In this document: positions 35,691 to 42,690 of the stretch, one piece after another | Layout of the letters: every line of letters begins with the position of its first letter | Numbering within the stretch: the stretch's first letter is position 1 | Origin: JACKIC01 sp964392305 | GTDB taxonomy: Bacteria > Planctomycetota > UBA1135 > UBA2386 | DNA: 64,000 nucleotides | Assembly (NCBI GenBank): GCA_964392305.1 | Contig: CAYMPV010000001.1 | Location: 329,657-393,656, forward strand | Direction: 5' to 3' | Position numbers and translations under genes: made by a program | Notes under the pieces: model-generated | What the model saw: only the letters and a program-made list of their open reading frames with translations | What the model was told of the DNA's origin: nothing | Databases searched by the model: none

Positions 35691-36542
35691 CTATCGGCCG
35701 ACGAACGAGTTGAGGTTCAGGAGTTCTTGGCAGCGCTGCATCTCGGCCGTGAGGTGGGCGGTTGCGGTCTGCAGATCGTCGGCGTCGAGCTCGAGCAGCT
35801 CCAGCGCCGCCGGCCGCGGTGTCGGGCACCGCGGCGCGACCGGGTTGCCGATGCCAGCGGCGAGCGTGAGCGTGTCGGCGAGACCGAGAACGGCCGCGAG
35901 CGGGGTCGTCGGCTCGTCGTCGTGGTGCGTCGCCAGTGGTTCGGCCAGTTCTGCCGGCAGCTGCCAGGCCGTCGCCACGACCGCGGCGGCATGGGCGTGA
36001 TCGACGCCGAAACACTGTCTCTCGATGTCGCACAGGTCATGCACCCGATCGTCGACCGACGCGCCGAGCTCAGGGCGCCAGGCGGCGCCGTGTCGGGCCA
36101 GCGCGATCTTGCCGATGTTGTGCAGGACACCGGCGGTGAATGCCAGGCTCGGATCGAGCGCGACGCGTGCGGCGAGGTGCTGGCACGTGAAGGCACAGCC
36201 GAGCGTGTGCCGCCACAGTTCGCCCGGATCGGCGTAGCGTGAGGTCGGCGTCGCCGCGAACTGCGAAGCCGTGCAGCTCACCAGCACGATCTTGACCAGG
36301 TTGCGCGTGCCCGCGTAGGCGATCGCCGCCGGCACGGTCGTGATCGCGCGCGCGTTGCCGAACATCGCCGAGTTGACGAGGCGCAGCAGTCGTGCCGTCA
36401 AGGTCGGGTCGTGGCGCACGAGGTCGACGACGCGGTCGATCTCGTAGTCGGGATCGTTGACCATCGCGAGCAGCCGTTGCGCGACGTCGGGCAACGGCGG
36501 AATCGCCTTGAGGCTGTCGAGGATCTGGTCGACCTGCTGCAT
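35691..36542 (-). CDS. HDOD domain signalling protein
   Basis: The 283-residue protein is an HDOD domain (a metal-free relative of HD phosphohydrolases). It has the typical IPPLPDVAQRLLAMVNDPDYEIDRVVDLVRHDPTLTARLLRLVNSAMFG opening and AFTAGVLHNIGKIALA in the middle. HDOD proteins occur in signal pathways, often with chemotaxis and c-di-GMP. The start is the ATG at 36542 with a GGGGGAG ribosome site; a GTG 12 bases upstream is possible. It sits between the sigma factor and cheY. Confidence 0.88.
   Translation of the reverse strand: MQQVDQILDSLKAIPPLPDVAQRLLAMVNDPDYEIDRVVDLVRHDPTLTARLLRLVNSAMFGNARAITTVPAAIAYAGTRNLVKIVLVSCTASQFAATPTSRYADPGELWRHTLGCAFTCQHLAARVALDPSLAFTAGVLHNIGKIALARHGAAWRPELGASVDDRVHDLCDIERQCFGVDHAHAAAVVATAWQLPAELAEPLATHHDDEPTTPLAAVLGLADTLTLAAGIGNPVAPRCPTPRPAALELLELDADDLQTATAHLTAEMQRCQELLNLNSFVGR
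35692..35719 (-). promoter_or_regulatory. Sigma-28-like promoter for cheY
   Basis: On the minus strand TGAA is followed by 17 bases and GCCGATA, close to the flagellar sigma consensus TAAA-N15-GCCGATAA. It lies 46 bp upstream of the cheY start and overlaps the HDOD stop codon. The same motif family occurs at five other sites in the window. Confidence 0.5.
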
Positions 36543-36561
36543 GCTCTCCCCCACTCGTGCC

Positions 36562-36588
36562 TATCGGCACGCCAGCAGCCGATCCTGA
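36562..36588 (-). promoter_or_regulatory. Sigma-28-like promoter for the HDOD gene
   Basis: TCAG is followed by 16 bases and GCCGATA, 20 bp upstream of the HDOD start. The -10 box matches the flagellar sigma consensus in seven positions. It lies between the sigma factor stop and the HDOD ATG. Confidence 0.55.
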
Positions 36589-36607
36589 CGCGACTTCGCC
36601 GCGAACC

Positions 36608-37495
36608 TCAGTCCTGGCTGCGCTGCGCGCGGTCGAGTTGCGCCTTGAGGCGCGCCATGACGTTGCTGTGGATCTGGCAGACGCGCGATTCGGTCAGTTC
36701 CATGATCTCGCCGATCTCGCGCATCGTCAGCCCCTCGTAGTAGTACATCAGGATGATCAGGCGCTCCTTCTTGGTGAGGCTGCTGGTGATCATCTCCAGC
36801 GCGTCGTGCTGCTGGATCGTGTCGACCGGGTCCACCGCCTTGCGATCGGCGAGGATCTCGACCTTCTCCATCTCCTTCTCCTCGTCGCCGTCGTCCCACT
36901 TCTCCGACAGCGAGAAGATCGTCTTGGCGTTGGCCTCGGCCTGGTGCGCGTCGAGTTCTTCGAGCGTGATGCCGAGTTCGGTGGCGATCTCCACCTGATT
37001 GGGCGTGCGGCCGAATTCACCTTCGAGGCGGCGGATGGCGCGGTCCAGGCGGTGGGCCTTGAGGCGCACGAGGCGCGGCACCCAGTCCTGCGAGCGCAGC
37101 TCGTCGAGGATCGAGCCGCGGATGCGCGTCGTGCAGTAGGTCTTGAACTTGATGCCGCGCGACAGGTCGAAGCCGTTGATCGCGTCCATCAGGCCGAAGG
37201 TGCCGGCCGAGCTCAGGTCGTCGAGTTCGATCGACTTCGGCAGCGTCTGCAGCACGCGCTCGGCGATCGAACGCACGAGCGGCATGTGGTGTTCGATCAG
37301 CGTGTTGCGCAGGTTCTCGTCACGCGTGCGCTTGAACGTCTTCCAGACCGACTCGAGCTCCCCATCGGTCAGGCCGAGCGGCGCACTCGCGGTCGTCGCC
37401 GCCGTCTCGGTTGGCGACTTGCGCGTCGTCGTCGCGGTGCGCGACTTGATGGTGGTGCTGCGAGCGGGGGAGCGGAGGGCGGCGGACTTGGCCAT
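36608..37495 (-). CDS. Second FliA/WhiG-type sigma factor
   Basis: The 295-residue protein is a sigma-28 family factor. Region 2 is LDDLSSAGTFGLMDAINGFDLSRGIKFKTYCTTRIRGSILDELRSQDWVPR, region 3 is RTPNQVEIATELGITLEELD and region 4 is LTKKERLIILMYYYEGLTMREIGEIMELTESRVCQIHSNVMARL. The first 45 residues are a basic Ser/Thr/Ala-rich extension absent from the other FliA. A ribosome site (GGAG) lies 8 bases before the ATG. A c-di-GMP riboswitch and a sigma-28-like promoter lie upstream, so it may be both autoregulated and controlled by c-di-GMP. Confidence 0.92.
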   Translation of the reverse strand: MAKSAALRSPARSTTIKSRTATTTRKSPTETAATTASAPLGLTDGELESVWKTFKRTRDENLRNTLIEHHMPLVRSIAERVLQTLPKSIELDDLSSAGTFGLMDAINGFDLSRGIKFKTYCTTRIRGSILDELRSQDWVPRLVRLKAHRLDRAIRRLEGEFGRTPNQVEIATELGITLEELDAHQAEANAKTIFSLSEKWDDGDEEKEMEKVEILADRKAVDPVDTIQQHDALEMITSSLTKKERLIILMYYYEGLTMREIGEIMELTESRVCQIHSNVMARLKAQLDRAQRSQD

Positions 37496-37856
37496 GGTCA
37501 GGACTCCAGCAGAGCGGTCGAGGCGGACGTTCGGGCGGTGAGGGAAATCGATCGCGGGGGCGATCGATGGCTGACGCCGGCTCCAGATGCCCGGCGCGGA
37601 CCGAAGGCCGCGTCTGGCTGTGCGTCGAAAGGCACCGATCGGTCGAACCGCGACTCGCTGCACGATTGCAGTTCGTCGGTGTTCGAAGGTCTGCCTTCCC
37701 TCTCCGCCGGCAACACTCGTGATGAGTCCGCGCGGGCTGGAGCATGACTTGGACTGTCGGTCAGGTCCGGATGGATCTGGCCCGGATGGAACGGGTCAGG
37801 ATCGATCGGGTCGCGTCGTGAACGACGAGCGCGGGTTGGACCGGACGTGAGTCCTA

Positions 37857-37960
37857 GCTTCATTTCGGGAACCAGGCTGCCGTGGCCGGATGGGAGACCG
37901 GCGGAAGGCCCTATGGCTTTGCGTCACCGACTTTCGTCGGGTTTGCCGTTTCGAGAAGCA
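37857..37960 (-). ncRNA. Cyclic di-GMP-I (GEMM-I) riboswitch
   Basis: The minus-strand sequence matches the GEMM-I aptamer closely. GGCAAACC leads into a short hairpin CGAC-GAAA-GTCG whose GAAA loop is the docking tetraloop. GTGACGCAAAGCC follows, holding the ligand-stacking adenine. Then comes a second arm starting GGGCC, and the closing segment GGCAGCCTGGTTCCCG with the conserved GCAGCC-GGTT pattern. The two ends can pair as the basal stem. It lies about 360 bases upstream of the second sigma factor, with no convincing gene between. It therefore probably senses c-di-GMP to set sigma factor output. On/off direction cannot be read from the sequence. Confidence 0.87.
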
Positions 37961-38186
37961 CGTTTGGTGGGAGCCGAAACACCAAAGAACAGCCGGCTCT
38001 CGCGAGCCAGTGCCGCATGATCGGCAGGTCGGGCCTCGAGATTGAGCAACTCTCTGTGGAAATCTTGAGGAAAACGCACAAGTCCTTCTCAGTAAGAGCC
38101 TTGTGGCGTCACAAAAACTCGCATCGAGCACCGGCGCGGGCCTTCGCACGGGCGTTTCGCGGCGTGGTGGGACACCTGGCCGTCGT
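37961..38186 (-). other. Region between apt and the riboswitch
   Basis: No gene is seen here. GC content is visibly lower than in the genes around. It contains a hairpin (GGCTC-TCGC-GAGCC at 37995-38008) and a short hairpin followed by T5 on the minus strand near 38112-38125, which may end apt transcription. The sigma-28-like promoter that would drive the riboswitch transcript is also here. Confidence 0.5.
38019..38045 (-). promoter_or_regulatory. Sigma-28-like promoter upstream of the riboswitch
   Basis: TCAA is followed by 16 bases and GCCGATC on the minus strand. Transcription from here would begin about 50 bases before the c-di-GMP aptamer and continue into the sigma factor gene at 37495. 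Confidence 0.55.
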
Positions 38187-38711
38187 TCAGCTGAGCTCCA
38201 CCAGCGAGTGGGCGCGGTTGCTGCCCAGGCGGGCGCGGCCGTGCAGGAAGCCCAACTCGACCGCGAACAAGCATGCCGCCACCTCGCCACCACAGGCGTG
38301 CACGAGTTCGATCGCCGCGGCCATGGTCCCGCCCGTCGCGAGCACGTCGTCGACCAACAGCACGCGTTCGCCGCGGGTGATGGCGTCCTGGTGGATCTCG
38401 ATCGCGTCGGTGCCGTACTCGAGCACGTACTCGACGCGGTTGGTTTTCCAGGGCAGCTTGCCGGGTTTGCGCACCGGGACGAACCCGACCCCCAGGCGCA
38501 TCGCCAGCGGCATGCCGAACAGGAAGCCGCGCGACTCGATCGCCGCGACCTTGTCGACCTTGCCGACGTCGAAGGCGGCCAATCGCTCGATCGCGGCCTG
38601 CATGCCGGCGGGCGAGTTGAGCAGGGGGGTGATGTCCTTGAACAGGATGCCCGGCTTGGGGAAGTCGGGAACGTCGCGCAGCAGTTGGCCGAGGTCCATG
38701 GGGCGTGCCAT
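38187..38711 (-). CDS. apt: Adenine phosphoribosyltransferase
   Basis: Apt salvages adenine to AMP using PRPP. The 174-residue protein has the FPKPGILFKDITPLL start, the IESRGFLFGMPLAM loop and the PRPP-binding motif VLLVDDVLATGGTM near residues 118-131. It matches the family's usual length. The C-terminus (RLGSNRAHSLVELS) is slightly variable, as expected. It starts two in-frame ATG codons apart (MARPM); the first is used. Confidence 0.95.
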   Translation of the reverse strand: MARPMDLGQLLRDVPDFPKPGILFKDITPLLNSPAGMQAAIERLAAFDVGKVDKVAAIESRGFLFGMPLAMRLGVGFVPVRKPGKLPWKTNRVEYVLEYGTDAIEIHQDAITRGERVLLVDDVLATGGTMAAAIELVHACGGEVAACLFAVELGFLHGRARLGSNRAHSLVELS

Positions 38712-38773
38712 GGTGCCCGGCGGGACGGCGCCCGGCCAGTGTGAGGCCGGGCGGTCAAGGCGCCGCGGGTCGA

Positions 38774-40267
38774 TCAGCTCGGGCGCGCTGCGGCACCCTT
38801 GCGGGCGCGATCTTGACCCTTGACGACGACGGCGCCCGGCATGTGTGAGAGATCCGGTTGGTCCGAAAGACCGCGACGCGGACTGCGGCCCTCGATCTGC
38901 CGACGTTGCGGCGCTTCGGTTGCAGGTGCCTTCTGCCCAGGTGCGGGCCGCGGCTCGCCGGCCGCGCGCCGCACCGACCCAGGGGCCTTCGCCGCGCGGC
39001 TCTCGTGCACGTCCTTGGCGTCGTAGTAACGCAGCGCGTCAGGGCGCGGCGGCAGGCGCGGTGAGCTCGCTTCGGCGCGCCCGGGACTGGGCCGAGCCGG
39101 GCTGGGCCGCGCCGGGCTGGGCCGCGCCGGAGTCGGTCGCGCCGCCGCCCGGCGCGGGCTCGCAACAGGCGCCGGCGCGCTGGTCGCGGCAGGCGCGCTC
39201 GTCTCCTTGGCGGTCGCCAACTGCTGACGGCGTCCCATGCCGACCAGCAGCGCCCCGAAGTGCCGGCGCCGGGTTTCGAACCAGGTGCCGATCAGGCGGC
39301 TGGCGACGAAGAACGGCAACACGGTCAGCGGTCCGACCATGGCGATCTGCACCCAGATCGCGCGGTCCAACACCAGCCAGGTGGTCAGCGCCGCCGGCGC
39401 GAACAGGCCCCAGCAGATCATCGCCAGTGCCACGTATTGCACCGGTTGGCGGGCGACAGCTCGCATCAGCAACACGGGCGACAGCGCCTTGAAGTCGCCG
39501 CGCAGGTTGCGCAGAGCCCAGGCCATCGGCGCGAACAGGCCGCCGACCACGAGGCCCGGCAGCGAGGTGCTGAGCGGCGCGCCGAGCAGCATGGCGATGA
39601 CCGGCGGCGCGATGAACGAACCGAGCACCACGGCGGCGTCGACGACGAAGCGCTGCGCATCGTCGAACAGGCGCCCGAGGTCGCCGATCGCCGGCACGTC
39701 GTTGGAGCCTTCGTAGCTGCGGCGCAGGATGCGGCGGCCCATGGCGCCGACCAGCGACAGCACGAGCAGTCCGGGCAGCGCGGCGATGCCGGCCAGCAGC
39801 AGGAACGACCCACCTGCGGTCAGGAACCCGCCCAGACCGACCAGCAGCGGGAACGACAAGGTCGTGACCAGGGCGAGCACCGGCATGCGTTGCAGCAGCA
39901 GATACTGCAGCGCGTCGCTGAGATGTTCACTGGTCTTGCCGGGCAACGTCTCGTCGTCGGCATGATCGTGGGCCCCGGCATCGCTGGTTGCCGGCACCTT
40001 GCTAGGGCCACGCACATGCAGCTTGTTCTCGCGGGTCACGCCGAGCCGTTGCAGCCGTGACTGCATCGCCTTGCGCAACGTGACGTTGGCGATCTCGTGC
40101 ACGCTGCGCACGCTCTCTTCACGATGGCCCAGTTGCAGGCAGACTTCGGCCAACTCGCGCCAAACCTCGTCCGACGCCAGTCCTCGTTCGATCGCCCGAT
40201 GCAGCGCCGCATAGCGCAGCTGGGGCGACTCAGAAGATGGTGGCGTGGCATGACTTTCGATCTGCAC
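38774..40267 (-). CDS. Multi-pass membrane protein with PARPS repeats
   Basis: The 497-residue protein has a helical, TPR-like N-terminal part and about six to eight membrane helices at residues 130-335. The C-terminus is long and disordered, rich in Pro, Ala, Arg and Ser, and includes about four PARPS repeats encoded by a 15 bp tandem repeat. The GTG start has a good ribosome site (AAGGAG, 6 nt before). The membrane part has the character of YIP1/DUF-type integral proteins, but I do not recognise the family. Confidence 0.8.
   Translation of the reverse strand: MQIESHATPPSSESPQLRYAALHRAIERGLASDEVWRELAEVCLQLGHREESVRSVHEIANVTLRKAMQSRLQRLGVTRENKLHVRGPSKVPATSDAGAHDHADDETLPGKTSEHLSDALQYLLLQRMPVLALVTTLSFPLLVGLGGFLTAGGSFLLLAGIAALPGLLVLSLVGAMGRRILRRSYEGSNDVPAIGDLGRLFDDAQRFVVDAAVVLGSFIAPPVIAMLLGAPLSTSLPGLVVGGLFAPMAWALRNLRGDFKALSPVLLMRAVARQPVQYVALAMICWGLFAPAALTTWLVLDRAIWVQIAMVGPLTVLPFFVASRLIGTWFETRRRHFGALLVGMGRRQQLATAKETSAPAATSAPAPVASPRRAAARPTPARPSPARPSPARPSPGRAEASSPRLPPRPDALRYYDAKDVHESRAAKAPGSVRRAAGEPRPAPGQKAPATEAPQRRQIEGRSPRRGLSDQPDLSHMPGAVVVKGQDRARKGAAARPS
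39082..39130. repeat. 15 bp tandem repeat encoding PARPS units
   Basis: About three copies of ccgggctgggccgcg lie in a row within the membrane protein gene. They keep the reading frame and encode repeated PARPS residues on the minus strand. Confidence 0.8.
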
Positions 40268-40441
40268 GGATTGCTCCTTCGTTTGTCGCGGTACCCAACA
40301 CTCCGGCGTTCCGTGATCGGCTCGGCACGTGTCGCGCTTGATCGTGTGGTCTCCGATCGGGACCGGCGGCGCGGCGATCGACCCCGCTGTGGATCAAGGT
40401 GGGTGTGGCGCCGGACCGATGGTGGCGACGAGGTGATGCCC

Positions 40442-41641
40442 ATGCGATCGAAGCTTGTGAGCCGAGTGTCGGTGTTCTTGACAGCCTTCGGGGCGGTGTC
40501 CGCACAGGCGGTGGTCGTGCCCGCGGCGATGAACGGCGTCGAAGGCGGCGGCGGAACCAGCATCCCGTTCGGCAGCAACCTCGCCTGTCGGTATCAGTGC
40601 ATCTACGACGCGCAGGAGCTGCCCTGGACGGGGCCGCGCCTGATCAGCGGCATCTCGATCCGCGCCGACAACGGCTCGCCGAACACGCCGGGCGCGGCGA
40701 TCGCGGCGAAGGGCTTCGTCGAACTGTCGGTGCTGATGTCGACGACCTACGAGAACTCGTCGACGATGAGCAGCACCTTCGCCGAGAACCGCGGCGGTGA
40801 TGCGACCTGGGTGATGCTGACCGAACGCATCATGCTGCCGGCGCAGGCGGTCACGACGACGCCGGGGCCGCGCCCCGCGAACATCGACCTGAACTTCACG
40901 ACGCCGTGGTTCTACGGTTTGACCCCAGGCCGCCCGAACCAGCCGCCACCCGCCAATCTGCTGATCGAGATCTTCATCACCTCGCAGCCGGCTGGTTCGT
41001 ACCGCATCGACAATCTCTCGGGCTGCCAGGCGATGGCCGCGGACTTCGGCAACCAGGGCCCGGCGTGCCTGTTGCCCGGGCAGACGCAGCAGCCGCCGGA
41101 TTACCCGACGCTGACGACGAGCACTTCGATGCTGGCCGGCGGTTCGTTCGGCTGGACGGTCAGCCACGTCGCGCCGAACTCGCCGTTCCTGTTGATGATC
41201 AACGGCACCAATCAGGGCGGGCTGTTCGGGCAGCCGTCGATGCCGCTGCCGTATCCGCTGTTCGATCCGCTCAACCCTTCACAGCCGCCTGCGGGTCTGA
41301 CCGCGTTGCGTTGGTCGGCGCCCGACTGCTGGCTCAACATCGACCCGATCGGCAGTTCGATCGGCGTCTGCGACGCGAGTGGTAGTGGTACGGTGACGAC
41401 GGCGGTGCCGAGCGGGCGTCAGTACGTTGGTCTGACCCTCTACGGTCAGGCGATTGCCTTGGCGCCGACGGCCAACCAGTTGGGGCTGGTGACGACGTTG
41501 GGCCGGCAGTCGACGGTGTGCGGGCCCTTGGGCGTGGCGCGCAACTACGCGTTCTTCAACAACAGTACGACGCCGCCGCCCACGCCGCCGAGCAGTGGCA
41601 GTGTGCAGTACGGGGTGGGCATGGTGATTGAAGTGCGTTAG
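40442..41641 (+). CDS. Secreted protein of unknown function
   Basis: The 399-residue protein has a signal peptide (SKLVSRVSVFLTAFGAVSAQA) and a beta-rich mature part with many Asn, Gly, Thr and Pro residues. The segment GGTSIPFGSNLACRYQCIYDAQELP and paired Cys residues suggest an extracellular protein with disulfides. The start at 40442 has GAGG at the right distance; an ATG 6 bases upstream is possible. I do not recognise the family, though such secreted proteins are frequent in planctomycetes. A Pro/Thr-rich stretch lies near the C-terminus. Confidence 0.78.
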   Translation: MRSKLVSRVSVFLTAFGAVSAQAVVVPAAMNGVEGGGGTSIPFGSNLACRYQCIYDAQELPWTGPRLISGISIRADNGSPNTPGAAIAAKGFVELSVLMSTTYENSSTMSSTFAENRGGDATWVMLTERIMLPAQAVTTTPGPRPANIDLNFTTPWFYGLTPGRPNQPPPANLLIEIFITSQPAGSYRIDNLSGCQAMAADFGNQGPACLLPGQTQQPPDYPTLTTSTSMLAGGSFGWTVSHVAPNSPFLLMINGTNQGGLFGQPSMPLPYPLFDPLNPSQPPAGLTALRWSAPDCWLNIDPIGSSIGVCDASGSGTVTTAVPSGRQYVGLTLYGQAIALAPTANQLGLVTTLGRQSTVCGPLGVARNYAFFNNSTTPPPTPPSSGSVQYGVGMVIEVR

Positions 41642-41723
41642 GCAAGGTCTCGCCGTTGGGGCTTGCCCCTGGCCAGCCCCGAGCCCACACTTCTCGGCCG
41701 TCTTTCCCAGACCCAACGCGCCG

Positions 41724-42644
41724 ATGAAGGTTCTCCTGTGCCGCCCCCGCGGTTTTTGTGCCGGTGTCGAACGTGCGATCGAGACCGTCGAACGCGCGCT
41801 CGACAAGTACGGCAGCCCGATCTACGTGCGGCACGAGATCGTGCACAACAAGGTCGTGGTCGACGATCTGGTCGCCAAGGGCGCGGTGTTCGTCGATGAC
41901 CTGGCCGAGGTGCCGGCCGGCAGCCATGTGATCTTCAGTGCCCACGGGGTCGCGCCGCAGGTGTTCGCCGAGGCCGATCATCTGCATCTGCACGCGATCG
42001 ACGCGACCTGTCCGTTGGTCACCAAGGTGCACGCCGAGGCGCGGCGGTTCGCTGCGCGCGACTTCACCATCCTGCTGATCGGTCACGCCGATCACGTCGA
42101 GGTCGAAGGCGTCGTCGGTGAGGCGCCCGATCGCACCATCGTGGTCGCGACGCCCGAGCAGGCCGAACTGGTCGAGGTGCCCGATCCCGAGAAGATCGGC
42201 GTGTTGACCCAGACCACGCTGAGCGTCGACGAACTGATGCGCGTCATGGTGGTGTTGCGGCGGCGCTTTCCGGCATTGACCACGCCGCGGAAGGAAGACA
42301 TCTGCTACGCGACCACCAACCGGCAGATGGCGGTCAAGAAGCTCAAGGGCCAGGTCGACCTGTGGCTCGTGATCGGTGACCGCATGAGCAGCAACAGCAA
42401 TCGACTTCGTGAGATCGGCGCCGAGTCGGGTGTGCCTTCGTACATGGTGCTCGGCAGCGACGAACTGGATCCCGCGTGGTTCGTGGGCGCGAGGTCGGTC
42501 GGCGTGACGTCGGGGGCGAGCACGCCCGAGAGCAGCGTGCAGGCCGTCGTCGCGCGTCTGCGTGAGTTCGGCGCGGAGTCGGTCGAGGAGGTCGACGGCA
42601 TCCCCGAGACGGTCGAGTTCATGTTGCCGCACGAGCTGCGGTGA
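41724..42644 (+). CDS. ispH: 4-hydroxy-3-methylbut-2-enyl diphosphate reductase IspH
   Basis: IspH makes IPP and DMAPP in the last step of the MEP isoprenoid pathway, using a 4Fe-4S cluster. The 306-residue protein begins LCRPRGFCAGVERAI with the first cluster Cys. It has VIFSAHGVAPQVF, DATCPLVTKVH with the second Cys, and DICYATTNRQMAV with the third, plus GVTSGASTPESSVQ. All three ligands are present. Isoprenoid supply here fits the nearby HpnCDE pathway, which uses the same precursors. Confidence 0.96.
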   Translation: MKVLLCRPRGFCAGVERAIETVERALDKYGSPIYVRHEIVHNKVVVDDLVAKGAVFVDDLAEVPAGSHVIFSAHGVAPQVFAEADHLHLHAIDATCPLVTKVHAEARRFAARDFTILLIGHADHVEVEGVVGEAPDRTIVVATPEQAELVEVPDPEKIGVLTQTTLSVDELMRVMVVLRRRFPALTTPRKEDICYATTNRQMAVKKLKGQVDLWLVIGDRMSSNSNRLREIGAESGVPSYMVLGSDELDPAWFVGARSVGVTSGASTPESSVQAVVARLREFGAESVEEVDGIPETVEFMLPHELR

Positions 42645-42659
42645 TGGCGTGAGGGCCCG

Positions 42660-42690
42660 ATGAAGGTAGCCCGATGAAGGTGGCCCGATG
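42660..42690 (+). repeat. Triplicated start region of nadE (14 bp unit) making two 5-residue minigenes
   Basis: The unit cccgatgaaggtgg is present three times with 14 bp spacing, giving ATG codons at 42660, 42674 and 42688. Since 14 is not a multiple of three, the first two starts read MKVAR and then meet a TGA that overlaps the next ATG. Only the third opens the real gene. Ribosomes could terminate and restart along this chain. Confidence 0.85.

Noticed and set aside
37498..37863. 121-codon minus-strand frame between riboswitch and sigma factor
   Set aside because: Codon use is unlike the neighbouring genes, there is no ribosome site and it starts inside the riboswitch stem. It is kept only as a remark in the findings.
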